From assembly GCA_026415155.1 (NCBI GenBank), contig JAOAHQ010000040.1:25094-89093 (forward strand): 64,000 nt of DNA, given 5' to 3'. Positions 28,272-37,950 of the stretch are shown here, in pieces. The notes under the pieces were generated by a model, which saw only the letters and a list, made by a program, of their open reading frames with translations, was not told the DNA's origin and made no database searches. Position numbers and translations under genes: made by a program. The stretch comes from Rhodocyclaceae bacterium (GTDB taxonomy: Bacteria; Pseudomonadota; Gammaproteobacteria; Burkholderiales; Rhodocyclaceae). Position 1 is the stretch's first letter. Each line of letters opens with the position of its first letter.

Positions 28272-30662
28272 ATGGAACACGCGGACATGTACAGCATGTA
28301 TCCCAAGTTGGCCCAGGCCTTTGCCGAGGATTTGACGGCCTTTCCGCACAATCTGGTCGCCTTGCATCCGCGTCTGGCCAACAAGATCGAGGGGCAGTGG
28401 GGGACGAAGGATTGCGTGCGCACGCTCGAAGACCTGATGCTCTCCGACCGGCCCGACCGGCAAGGCTTTACTTTCGACGTCTTGCGCGAACTGTTCGTCC
28501 TCAAGGAGCTCCACGACGCGAAGTATCCGCAGTTCCTTTACAACGGCGCCGACCCTTTTTCGGCCGTCGTTTCCGATGTGGTGCGGGCAGATGTCGAGCG
28601 GCGCCGCGAGCAGGCCAAGCAAGAAGGGACTGGCCTGCGCGCGCGCCATAAGGCCCCCGAGGAGGTGCTCGTCGTCAAGCCGGCCAAGGCGGCTGACCAG
28701 GCGGAGAAAGAAAAGCCCCAGGAAGCGGCTGCCGAAAAGCCTGCGGAAAAGACCTCGAAGATCGCCCGCCTCAAGACCAAGTGGCCGGAAATCGAAAACC
28801 TCGACGAGCTGCGCCGCATCATGGCCGCGCGGGCGCGCGGCGAGCGCCTGCCCGAGCGCGATAAGCGCCAGATGGTCGAGCTGCTCAAGCACTATGTGGA
28901 TTTGGACGAAAAAGACATCGCGAACGCGATCAAGATCCAAGCCTCGCTCGGCAAGAAACGCGAGCCGATCGGCAAGATTCTCTTGATGATGGGCGTCATC
29001 GACGAGGAATACATCACGCGCGCCTTGTGCCTGCAGTATGGCGTCTTGATGGTCAATCTGCAGCGCTTTCAGATTCCGCCCGAGGTGATCAAGCTCATTC
29101 CGCTCGACGTGGCGAGAAAGCACCGCGCCGTGCCGGTTGCCATGCTCGAGGGCGTGCTCTTCCTCGCCGTCGAGAATCCCTTCAGTTTCAACGAGCGCGA
29201 GTACTTCGCCTTTCTGACCAAGCGCAAGATCGAGCTCGTGATGGCTTCGACAGGCCAGATCACGCATCGGCTCGCCGAGTACGGCCAGGTGCAGTCGGTC
29301 AAGCAAGGCGCCCAGGAATTCAAGACGCTGGCGAGCAAGGCGCTCGGCGACAAGGCCGTGGCCGGCATCACGATCGAGGCCGAGCCGGAATTAGAAGCCG
29401 AAGAGTCCATCAGCCAGGACGATGCCTCCATCGTCGGCCTCGTCAACAAGATCATTTCCGACGCGGCCGAGATCGGCGCCTCCGACATTCACATCGAATG
29501 TTTTCCTGGGGAAGCGCTCGCCCATATCCGCTTCCGGCGCGATGGCCTGATGGAAGAGTATTCGCAATACTCGGCCCAGTATCACCGCGCCGTCGTCTCG
29601 CGCATCAAGATCATGTCGAGCCTCAACATCGCCGAGCGGCGCCTGCCGCAGGATGGCAAGATCAGCTTCGTCCGCCCGGGCAAGGAGCGCCTCGATCTGC
29701 GCGTGGCGACTATCCCGACGACGCGCGGCATCGAGAACGTCACGATCCGCCTCTTGCATGCCGGCGAACCGCTGCCGATCGATCAGCTCAAGATGAGCGA
29801 GCGGGACATGGCGGTATTCCGGCGCCTGATCGCCAAGCCCTACGGCCTTTTCCTGGTCTGCGGCCCGACTGGCAGCGGCAAGACGACCACGCTGCATTCA
29901 GCCTTGCGCGAGTTGAATACGCCAGAGAAGAAGATCTGGACAGCCGAGGATCCGGTCGAGATCGTGCAGAAGAACATCAGCCAGGTGCAAGTCAATGCCC
30001 AAATCGGCTGGACCTTCGCGATGGCACTGCGCGCTTTTTTGCGCGCCGATCCGGACATCATCATGATCGGCGAGATGCGCGACCTCGAAACCGCCAAGAT
30101 CGCTGTCGAGGCCTCGATGACCGGTCATTTGGTGCTCTCGACGTTGCACACCAACTCGGCCTCGGAAACCGCTGCGCGCCTGCTCGATCTCGGCATGGAT
30201 CCGTTCAACCTCGCCGATGCGATGATCGGCGTGCTCGCGCAGCGTTTGACGCGCCGTCTGTGTGCGAAATGCGCCGAGCCGCGTGAGCTATCCCTCGCCG
30301 AGGCCGAGGAACTCGCCGCCGAATACTATTTCTCGGCCTATCAGCGCCTGCCTTCGATGGCCGAGAAGGAAGCCATCCTCCACGATTGGCAGGAACGTCT
30401 CATGAAGGGTAAGCCAGTGAGTCTTTGGCAGGCGGGGGGTTGCGCCGTTTGTGCCAATGAAGGCTACAAGGGCCGGGTAGCGCTTTTCGAAATGCTCGAG
30501 GTGACGCCACAGATCCGCGAGCTGATCGCCCATCGCGCCTCGGCGGCCGACTTTCAACGCATTGCCGTCGTGCAGGGCATGCGCACCCTCAAGCAAGATG
30601 GCATCGAGAAAGCCATCATGGGGCTTACCGACATGAACCAAGTGCGCGCCGTCTGCAACTGA
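28272..30662 (+). CDS. GspE/PilB-type secretion ATPase with MshEN-like and extra N-terminal region
   Basis: GPTGSGKTTTLHSALRELN Walker A, Asp box, CAKCAEPRE...CAVC Zn motif; IGKILLMMGVIDEEYITRALCLQYGV MshEN-like. Confidence 0.88.
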   Translation: MEHADMYSMYPKLAQAFAEDLTAFPHNLVALHPRLANKIEGQWGTKDCVRTLEDLMLSDRPDRQGFTFDVLRELFVLKELHDAKYPQFLYNGADPFSAVVSDVVRADVERRREQAKQEGTGLRARHKAPEEVLVVKPAKAADQAEKEKPQEAAAEKPAEKTSKIARLKTKWPEIENLDELRRIMAARARGERLPERDKRQMVELLKHYVDLDEKDIANAIKIQASLGKKREPIGKILLMMGVIDEEYITRALCLQYGVLMVNLQRFQIPPEVIKLIPLDVARKHRAVPVAMLEGVLFLAVENPFSFNEREYFAFLTKRKIELVMASTGQITHRLAEYGQVQSVKQGAQEFKTLASKALGDKAVAGITIEAEPELEAEESISQDDASIVGLVNKIISDAAEIGASDIHIECFPGEALAHIRFRRDGLMEEYSQYSAQYHRAVVSRIKIMSSLNIAERRLPQDGKISFVRPGKERLDLRVATIPTTRGIENVTIRLLHAGEPLPIDQLKMSERDMAVFRRLIAKPYGLFLVCGPTGSGKTTTLHSALRELNTPEKKIWTAEDPVEIVQKNISQVQVNAQIGWTFAMALRAFLRADPDIIMIGEMRDLETAKIAVEASMTGHLVLSTLHTNSASETAARLLDLGMDPFNLADAMIGVLAQRLTRRLCAKCAEPRELSLAEAEELAAEYYFSAYQRLPSMAEKEAILHDWQERLMKGKPVSLWQAGGCAVCANEGYKGRVALFEMLEVTPQIRELIAHRASAADFQRIAVVQGMRTLKQDGIEKAIMGLTDMNQVRAVCN

Positions 30663-30683
30663 TCCCCTAGCGACTGCGCTTGA

Positions 30684-31922
30684 TCAAGGCAGCCGTGTTT
30701 CGAGGGCGAGCAAATCGGCGATCGTTTCGCGGCGGCGCACGAGATACATCGTTGCGCCATCGACCATGACCTCGGCGGCGCGCGGCCGCGTGTTGTAGTT
30801 CGAGCTCATCACCATGCCATAGGCGCCGGCCGAGTGGATGGCCAACAGATCTCCGGGCGCGAGGGCAAGCCACCGATCGTGCCCGAGAAAGTCGCCCGAT
30901 TCGCAGACCGGGCCGACGATTTCGTAGCATTGCGCCTCATTAGCCGTCCCGCCAGCGCCGACTTTGACGATCTCGTGATAGGCCTCATAAAGCGCCGGCC
31001 GCGCGAGGTCGTTCATCGCCGCATCGACGACGGCGAAGTTTTTTACCTCGCCGTGCTTGAGCAGTTCGACGCGCGTCAATAAGACGCCTGCATTGCCGAC
31101 GAGCGAACGGCCTGGTTCGAAGATGAGGCGCTCCGGGCGCCCTTCCAACTCTTGAAGGATCGGCGCGAGATATTCGGCCACGCTCGGCACGGCTTCGTCG
31201 CGATAGCGGATGCCCATGCCGCCGCCGAGGTCGATATGGTGCAAAACGATGCCTTCTTGGGCCAGCGCATCGACGAGCGTGAGAATCTTTGCCGCAGCCT
31301 CGGCGGCTGGTGCGGGATCGAGCAGCTGTGAGCCGATGTGGCAATCGATGCCGCGCACCTCGAGATGCGGCAATTGGGCGGCGCGACGGTAGAGCGTCAG
31401 GGCTTCGTCGAATGGCACGCCGAATTTGGCAGTTCTGAGCCCCGTCGAGATATAGGGGTGGGTCTTGGGGTCGACGTTCGGGTTGACGCGCAGCGAAACC
31501 GGCGCGCGTTTGCCCATTTCGGCAGCGACGGTGTCGAGCGTTTCGAGCTCGGCGGCCGATTCGACGTTGAAGCAAAGGATGCCGGCGGCGAGCGCCTGCC
31601 GCATCTCGGCGCGCGTCTTGCCGACGCCGGAGAAGACGACCTTGGCCGGATCGCCGCCCGCGGCGATGACGCGCTCAAGCTCACCGCCCGAGACGATGTC
31701 GAAACCGGCGCCGAGGCGCGCGAAGACATCGAGCACGGCGAGGTTGGAATTTGCTTTCACCGCGTAGCAGATGAGCGCATCGCGTCCGGCCAGGGCCTGT
31801 CGATAGGCGGCGAAGGCGGCCGTGAGCGCCGCGCGCGAATACACATAGCAGGGTGTGCCATAGCGCGCGGCGATTTCGTCGAGCGCCACGCCCTCGACAT
31901 GAGTGGTAGTGATGGGATTCAT
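30684..31922 (-). CDS. lysA: Diaminopimelate decarboxylase
   Basis: CYAVKANSNLAVLDVFARLGAGFDIVSGGEL; IVGPVCESGDFLGHDR; AGAYGMVMSSNYNTRPRAAEVMV. Confidence 0.97.
   Translation of the reverse strand: MNPITTTHVEGVALDEIAARYGTPCYVYSRAALTAAFAAYRQALAGRDALICYAVKANSNLAVLDVFARLGAGFDIVSGGELERVIAAGGDPAKVVFSGVGKTRAEMRQALAAGILCFNVESAAELETLDTVAAEMGKRAPVSLRVNPNVDPKTHPYISTGLRTAKFGVPFDEALTLYRRAAQLPHLEVRGIDCHIGSQLLDPAPAAEAAAKILTLVDALAQEGIVLHHIDLGGGMGIRYRDEAVPSVAEYLAPILQELEGRPERLIFEPGRSLVGNAGVLLTRVELLKHGEVKNFAVVDAAMNDLARPALYEAYHEIVKVGAGGTANEAQCYEIVGPVCESGDFLGHDRWLALAPGDLLAIHSAGAYGMVMSSNYNTRPRAAEVMVDGATMYLVRRRETIADLLALETRLP
30943..30962 (-). repeat. Dispersed repeat (copy 8, inside lysA)
   Basis: Exact consensus preceded by AAA on - strand; encodes KVGAGGTA. 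Confidence 0.88.
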
Positions 31923-32107
31923 CGCTCGCTCGCCGTCGCAGCGGGACGCACGGCGCTGCTATGATCCGGGCTTACCGCTTGAGGGGTAATCGTGGGCTTG
32001 GTGGGCGGGAGTGGGGCGGGCGGCAGGGTCAGCTGGCCTTTGTTGCCGCAGGCGGCGAGCACGAGACTGCTGGCCAAAAGGGTGAGCCCATGACGAAGGA
32101 AGTGCAT
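31919..32107 (-). CDS. lptM: LptM-like small lipoprotein
   Basis: Lipobox SLVLAACGNKGQLTLPP; upstream of lysA, divergent from cyaY. Confidence 0.88.
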   Translation of the reverse strand: MHFLRHGLTLLASSLVLAACGNKGQLTLPPAPLPPTKPTITPQAVSPDHSSAVRPAATASER

Positions 32108-32142
32108 GACTAGAATGTTAACATGACGGGGGATGACCTCGA

Positions 32143-32475
32143 ATGGAAGAAAAGGAATTCATCGCGCTGGCGGATGAGGCGCTCGAACGGCTCATGGCGG
32201 CGCTCGAACGCCTCCAGAACGAAGAAACCGCCGATTTCGATTTCGAGATGAAGCCGGGAGGCATCCTCGAGATCGATTGCGGCGTCGGCGGCAAGATCAT
32301 CGTCAATCGTCATGCCGCGGCGCGCGAGATTTGGGTGGCGGCGCGGTCTGGCGGCTATCACTTCCGCCCCGAGCGCGGCCGTTGGATCGGGACGCGCGAT
32401 GGCGCTGACTGGGCCGATGTCTTGTCGCGCTGTCTTAGCGAGCAGACGGGCGCGTCGCTTCGGTTGGACTGTTAG
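32143..32475 (+). CDS. cyaY: Frataxin-like iron donor protein CyaY
   Basis: FIALADEALERLMAALE...GGILEIDCGVGGKIIVNRHAAAREIWVAARSGGYHF. Confidence 0.95.
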   Translation: MEEKEFIALADEALERLMAALERLQNEETADFDFEMKPGGILEIDCGVGGKIIVNRHAAAREIWVAARSGGYHFRPERGRWIGTRDGADWADVLSRCLSEQTGASLRLDC

Positions 32476-34843
32476 GCATGGCCACGCGTCGCTCGGGCGC
32501 AATCGGCCGCAGCAGCGCATCTTCGACCGGCGCGGGCGGCTGCGTTGGCGCGGGTGACGGCTCGTGCTCACTGGCCTTGGCAGGTTCAGGGAGCGCTTCG
32601 CTGTAGAGGTAATCGCTGATCGCTTGACCCGTCACGGGATCATGGCTCGTGACGCGCATGAGGCCGCTGGGCATCTCGCGTTGCATTTCGGGCACGCCTT
32701 TCAAGGCCGTTTCCATGAATCCGATCCAGATCGGCAGCGCGGCCGCTCCCCCCGTCTCGCCGCTGCCCAGGCGCCTGGGTTGGTCGAAACCGATCCAGGC
32801 GACCCCGACCAGCGTCGGGTGATAGCCGCAGAACCAGGCATCGACGTAATCGTTCGTCGTACCCGTCTTGCCAGCGAGATCGTCGCGCTTCAAGACCTGC
32901 CGGGCGCGCGCTGCCGTGCCGCGGCGCACGACTTCCTTGAGCATGCTGTCCATGAGCCAGGCATTGCGCGCGTCGATGACGCGTAAGGATTCATCGCCTG
33001 CGCGGGCAGGCTGGGTCTCGGCCAAGACGCGATCATTGGCATCGAGGATCTTCTTGACGAGGTAAGGGGTGATCTTGTAGCCGCCATTGGCGAACACGGC
33101 ATAGGCGGCGAGCTGCTGCCAGGGGGTCACGCTGCCGGCACCGAGCGCCAAGGTGAGATAGGGCGGATTCTTCTCGGCATCGAAGCCGAAACGCGTGACG
33201 TAGTCCTGCGCATAATGCGGGCCGATGGCGCGGATCAAACGGATCGACACCATGTTTTTCGACTTGGCGAGTGCCGTGCGCAAGGTCATCGGCCCTTCGT
33301 ATTTGCCGTCGTAGTTTTTCGGCTCCCAGGCCTGGCTGCCGGTTTCCTCGGCAGAGATCGACAGCGGTTCATCGGGTAGCACCGAGATCGGCGTAAAACC
33401 CTTTTCGAGCGCCGCGGAATAGACAAAGGGCTTCATGCTCGAGCCGGGTTGGCGCCAGGCCTGGGTGACGTGGTTGAATTTGTTGCGGTTGAAATCGAAG
33501 CCGCCGACGAGCGCGCGGATCGCGCCGTCGCTGGGATCGGCGGCGACGAAGGCGGCCTCGACCTCAGGCCACTGCGCGATCTGCCAAGCGCCTTTCTCTT
33601 GCGTCAAACGGATGATCGCACCGCGCCGCAAGCGCTTGTTGGGCGGCGCTTTCTCGTCGAGCATCGGCTTGGCGAATTTGAGGCCGGCGCCCTCGATCGT
33701 GACGATTTCCCCTCCCGGCAAATAGGCGCGCAGCTGCTCGGCGCTGGCCGAAAGGACGAGGGCGAGGCGCAAGTCCTCGTCGTCGTCATAGTCGCTTAGC
33801 AATTCTTCGAGCTGCTCGTCATCGTCGCGGCTGATGCCTTTCATGTCGACATAGCCTTCAGCGCCGCGGTAACCGTGACGGCGATCGTAGGCGAGTACCG
33901 CCTGCCGCAGGCTGCGCCAGGCCGCTTCTTGTTCGCGGCGCGTGATCGTCGTGATGACCTTGAGGCCAGCTTCATACACCCCTTGCGGAAACGTCTCGGC
34001 CACGATCTGGCGCGCCATTTCTGCGGCATGGTCGGCCCGCAGTGGAAAGTGGTCGATCTGGCGGCTAGCGTGAATCGGTTGCGACTTTGCAGCTTCGTAT
34101 TGGGCATCGGTGATGAAGTCGAGCTCGCGCATGCGGCGCAAGACGTAGAGCTGACGCAGCTTGGCGCGCTTAGGATTCGCGGCCGGGTTGTAGGCAGAGG
34201 GTGCCTTGGGCAATCCGGCGAGCATGGCCGTTTCGGCGAGGTTGAGCTCGTTAAGCGACTTGTTGAAGTAAATGCGCGCCGCGGCTGCGAAGCCATAGGC
34301 GCGCTGACCGAGATAGATCTGGTTGACGTAAAGCTGCAAGATCTCGTCCTTCGACAAGCTGCTTTCGATCTTGAAGGCGAGCAGGGCCTCGTAAAGCTTC
34401 CTCGTCAGCGTCTTTTCCGAGGACAGGAAAAAATTGCGCGCCACTTGCATCGTGATCGTCGAAGCGCCCTGCCGCTTGCCACCGCCGACGAAATTCGCAT
34501 AGGCGGCCCGCAGCACGCCCATGAAGTCGATGCCCGCATGTTGGTAAAAACGTTCGTCCTCGGCGGCGAGGATCGCCTGCTTCATGGTCTCCGGGACATC
34601 CTGAATGCGCACGAAGTGGCGCCGCTCCTCGCCAAACTCGCCGATCAGATGGCCGTCCTCGGTATAGACGCGCAAAGGAATCTTCGGCCGGTAGTCGGTG
34701 AGGATGTCGACTGAGGGGAGACGTGGGTAGGCCAGGATCAGCACGATGCCCACGAGGGCCAGTAGCGAGAGGGCAGCACCCGCGATAAGCGCGAGCGGCA
34801 GAAGGGCCCAGCGTGTCATCATGCGTAAAGCAGCTTGCGCCAA
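32435..34843 (-). CDS. mrcA: Penicillin-binding protein 1A
   Basis: AILAAEDERFYQHAGIDFMGVLRA, RKLYEALLAFKIESSLSKDEILQLYVNQIYLGQRAYG, SSMKPF, KTGTTND; start perhaps 34822. Confidence 0.97.
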   Translation of the reverse strand: MAQAALRMMTRWALLPLALIAGAALSLLALVGIVLILAYPRLPSVDILTDYRPKIPLRVYTEDGHLIGEFGEERRHFVRIQDVPETMKQAILAAEDERFYQHAGIDFMGVLRAAYANFVGGGKRQGASTITMQVARNFFLSSEKTLTRKLYEALLAFKIESSLSKDEILQLYVNQIYLGQRAYGFAAAARIYFNKSLNELNLAETAMLAGLPKAPSAYNPAANPKRAKLRQLYVLRRMRELDFITDAQYEAAKSQPIHASRQIDHFPLRADHAAEMARQIVAETFPQGVYEAGLKVITTITRREQEAAWRSLRQAVLAYDRRHGYRGAEGYVDMKGISRDDDEQLEELLSDYDDDEDLRLALVLSASAEQLRAYLPGGEIVTIEGAGLKFAKPMLDEKAPPNKRLRRGAIIRLTQEKGAWQIAQWPEVEAAFVAADPSDGAIRALVGGFDFNRNKFNHVTQAWRQPGSSMKPFVYSAALEKGFTPISVLPDEPLSISAEETGSQAWEPKNYDGKYEGPMTLRTALAKSKNMVSIRLIRAIGPHYAQDYVTRFGFDAEKNPPYLTLALGAGSVTPWQQLAAYAVFANGGYKITPYLVKKILDANDRVLAETQPARAGDESLRVIDARNAWLMDSMLKEVVRRGTAARARQVLKRDDLAGKTGTTNDYVDAWFCGYHPTLVGVAWIGFDQPRRLGSGETGGAAALPIWIGFMETALKGVPEMQREMPSGLMRVTSHDPVTGQAISDYLYSEALPEPAKASEHEPSPAPTQPPAPVEDALLRPIAPERRVAMPNSPTEATRPSAR

Positions 34844-35046
34844 ATTATCAATTCTATTCGAGAACGCCAGAAAGCGGTGGCGACAAAAAGAGATTGAGTT
34901 AACAAGAAAAAGTTGCGAAGATGCATCACGAGGAGTATCCGGAAGAGTGCGTCGCGCAGTTTTTCTTTACATGACGATAGGTTGCTGTTAGCATTTCACT
35001 TAAAGTGTTGGATTGTTGTGTAACAAATTGAAATAAAAGGAATGCC

Positions 35047-36138
35047 TTGGAGATAGATCTTTCGATCCTTAACCCGAAGTCGCGACCGCTGATAGGGCTG
35101 GATGTTGGCTCTTCAGCTGTCAAGATGGTCGAGCTATCCGGCAGTCCGTCCGCGGGCATCAGGCTCGAAGCCTATGCGATCGAACCGATCCCGCCTGGTG
35201 CAGTGGTGGATGGCAGCATTTCGAACGTGTCTTCCAATCTGCCGGCCATCTCGGAGTCGATCGCTCGCTGCTGGAAGCGCCTAGCGACTTCGACCCGCTA
35301 TGTCGCCATGGCTTTGCCTGCTGCGGCGGTCATTACCAAGAAAATCGTCCTCCCCGCCAACCTGCGCGAAACGGAGATGGAAGTGCAGGTCGAGTCAGAG
35401 GCAAACCAATACATCCCCTTTGCTATTGAAGAGGTAAATCTTGATTTTCAGGTGATCGGTCCGGCACAGAATTCACCTGAAGAGGTCGAAGTGCTGATCG
35501 CCGCATCTCGCAAGGAGGGGGTCGAGGACCGGGTCGCCTGCGCCGAGGGGGCAAACCTAAAGCCGGTCATCATGGACATGGAAACCTATGCTGCGCTCGC
35601 TGCCTTTGAGCTGGTGCGCAGCCAGTTGCCAGATGACAGTGAGGAGAAGATTTATGCCCTCGTCGATATCGGCGCCCATGCTCTGCGTGTCGGCATGTTC
35701 CGAGGCGATATGGAAATCTATCGACGCGAGCAGGCCTTTGGCGGCAATCAATTGACTCAGGACATGGTACGGGCCTATGGCATGAGCTATGAGGAGGCTG
35801 AGGCGCTCAAGCGTACCGGGCCGATGCCAGACAATTTCGAAACAGAAATCCTGCGTCCCTACCTCGACAATTTAGCGCTGGAAATCTCGCGGGCGTTGCA
35901 GTTTTACTTTACTTCGACGACATATGGCGAGGTAGATCATGTCGTGCTGATGGGCGGAGGGGCCTTGGTGCCTGGCATTGCCGAGGTCGTGACGGATCGG
36001 ACCCAGATCGATACGCTCGTGGCGAACCCTTTCGCGAAAATGGCGCTCTCCCAAAAAGTTCGCCCCAAAAATTTGTTGAATGACGCAGCCTCTCTCATGG
36101 TTGCCTGTGGTCTAGCGCTGCGGAGATTTGATCAGTGA
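35047..36138 (+). CDS. pilM: Type IV pilus assembly protein PilM
   Basis: IGLDVGSSAVKMVEL, QAFGGNQLTQDMVRAYGMSYEEAEALK; TTG start. Confidence 0.96.
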   Translation: MEIDLSILNPKSRPLIGLDVGSSAVKMVELSGSPSAGIRLEAYAIEPIPPGAVVDGSISNVSSNLPAISESIARCWKRLATSTRYVAMALPAAAVITKKIVLPANLRETEMEVQVESEANQYIPFAIEEVNLDFQVIGPAQNSPEEVEVLIAASRKEGVEDRVACAEGANLKPVIMDMETYAALAAFELVRSQLPDDSEEKIYALVDIGAHALRVGMFRGDMEIYRREQAFGGNQLTQDMVRAYGMSYEEAEALKRTGPMPDNFETEILRPYLDNLALEISRALQFYFTSTTYGEVDHVVLMGGGALVPGIAEVVTDRTQIDTLVANPFAKMALSQKVRPKNLLNDAASLMVACGLALRRFDQ

Positions 36139-36713
36139 TCCGGATCAACCTGCTTCCTCACCGAGCTGAGCGGCGCAAGTTGCTGCGCCAGCAGTTTTAT
36201 GTCCTGGCGGGGTTGATTGTCGTTCTGGCGGGTCTGATTTGGTTTGCGGGCTACGCCTACATCAATAGGCTGATCGAGCGGCAGGTTGATGCGAACAATT
36301 TCCTCAAGAAGGAAATCGCCATCCTGGATGAGCAGATCAAGGAAATCAAGAAACTGCAGGATGAAATTGAGGCACTCAAGAAGCGGAAGGAAGTAATCGA
36401 AGAGCTCCAAGCCAATCGTTCAGAGACGGTGCATATGTTCAACGAACTGGCCAAAAGGTTGCCGACAGGTGTCTATCTGACATCGATCAAGCAGGATCAG
36501 CAGAAAATCGCTCTGACAGGCTATGCACAGTCCAATGCACGAGTCTCAACGCTGATGCGTAATCTCGACGAGTCACCCGTATTCGAGAGGCCGACGCTGA
36601 TACAAATCAAAGCTGCCATGGTGGGCAAGACTCGCCTCAATGAATTTGAGTTGAATATCTTTTTCACCCGGCAAACGGCGGAAACTGGAGCTAAACCAGG
36701 AGGGAAGCCATGA
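36135..36713 (+). CDS. pilN: Type IV pilus assembly protein PilN
   Basis: MIRINLLPHRAERRKLLRQQFYVLAGL. Confidence 0.96.
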   Translation: MIRINLLPHRAERRKLLRQQFYVLAGLIVVLAGLIWFAGYAYINRLIERQVDANNFLKKEIAILDEQIKEIKKLQDEIEALKKRKEVIEELQANRSETVHMFNELAKRLPTGVYLTSIKQDQQKIALTGYAQSNARVSTLMRNLDESPVFERPTLIQIKAAMVGKTRLNEFELNIFFTRQTAETGAKPGGKP

Positions 36714-37405
36714 AAAAGCCGGATATCCCAAAAATTCCTAAAATTGACCTTTCGAAATTCGATATCAAGGCTATTGCTGAAGATTTCAAGGCCCTGGATC
36801 CGAAAGATCCTGGAGCATGGCCGCTCATTCCGCGTCTTGCTGTCCTGTTGGGTCTGTTTTTAGCCGTGCTCTTCCTGGCTGCATGGTTTGGGTGGCAAGA
36901 GCAGTATAAGGAGCTCGATGCCAAACGGCAAGAAGAGGCAAAACTGAAGAACGATTGGCTCGATAAAAAGAAAAAAGCTATCAACTTGGAAGAATATAGG
37001 AATCAGCTCGTCGAAATTGAAAGCTCATTCGGGGCCCTTCTCAAGCAGTTACCGAATGCTGCCGAGATGGAATCTCTGTTGGTCGATATCAATCAGGCAG
37101 GCCTTGGGCGAGGGTTGTCTTTTGAGTTGTTCAAGCCAGGAACAGAGGTAAAAAAAGAATTCTATGCCGAGCTCCCAATCACGATAAATATTGCTGGTTC
37201 GTATCATGATTTTGGGGCATTCGCGGGTGATGTGGCGAAGCTGCCAAGAATCGTGACACTGAATAATTTGTCGGTGGCTCCGATGAAGGGGAGTCAGAAA
37301 CTTCTGATGACGGGTACGGCCAAGACATTCAGATACCTCAGCGAAGAGGAAATGGCATCAAGCAAAAAAGCTCCTCCAGCAAAAACGCAGGGAGCGAAGA
37401 AATGA
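36710..37405 (+). CDS. pilO: Type IV pilus assembly protein PilO
   Basis: PilO size and topology; FELFKPGTEVKKEFYAELPITINIAGSYHDFGAFAGDVAKLPRIVTL. Confidence 0.96.
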   Translation: MKKPDIPKIPKIDLSKFDIKAIAEDFKALDPKDPGAWPLIPRLAVLLGLFLAVLFLAAWFGWQEQYKELDAKRQEEAKLKNDWLDKKKKAINLEEYRNQLVEIESSFGALLKQLPNAAEMESLLVDINQAGLGRGLSFELFKPGTEVKKEFYAELPITINIAGSYHDFGAFAGDVAKLPRIVTLNNLSVAPMKGSQKLLMTGTAKTFRYLSEEEMASSKKAPPAKTQGAKK

Positions 37406-37950
37406 TCTGGCGGTATTTTGTTTTTTCAGCGATGCTTTTGCTGTCGGCATGTGGCGGTGGGGAGCACGTCGAAATCAGGCAGTGGATGGAAGAAGCCTCG
37501 CGTAATTTACACAAAGGAATTCCGCCGTTGCCAGAACTAAAGCCCTTCCCGATCATTGCCTATGAAGCCGGCTCGGAGCCCGATCCGTTTGGTCCAGGTC
37601 GGTTGGAACCAGAGCGTCTCGTGGCAACAGGTAAATTTGCGCCAGATTTCAATCGGCCGCGTGAGCAACTCGAAAACTTCCCATTGGAATCTATTAGTTT
37701 CATAGGGCTAGTCACCAAAAACAAAAACAAGGAACGATATGCCTTGGTGAAGGTGCAGGGAGTGATCTATCAGGTGACGAAGGGTAATTATATGGGGCTC
37801 GACTTTGGTCGAGTCGTCGATATAACAGAAAACGAAATCATATTGAAGGAAAGGGTTCAGGATCCTACAGGGCAGACTTCTGACTGGGTGGAGAGAGAAG
37901 CTGTACTCCAGCTGGTCGCAGATGCAGAAGCTAAAGGGGGCAGCAAATGA
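37402..37950 (+). CDS. pilP: Type IV pilus lipoprotein PilP
   Basis: Lipobox LLSACGGG; VKVQGVIYQVTKGNYMGLDFGRVVDITENEIILKE. Confidence 0.96.
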   Translation: MIWRYFVFSAMLLLSACGGGEHVEIRQWMEEASRNLHKGIPPLPELKPFPIIAYEAGSEPDPFGPGRLEPERLVATGKFAPDFNRPREQLENFPLESISFIGLVTKNKNKERYALVKVQGVIYQVTKGNYMGLDFGRVVDITENEIILKERVQDPTGQTSDWVEREAVLQLVADAEAKGGSK

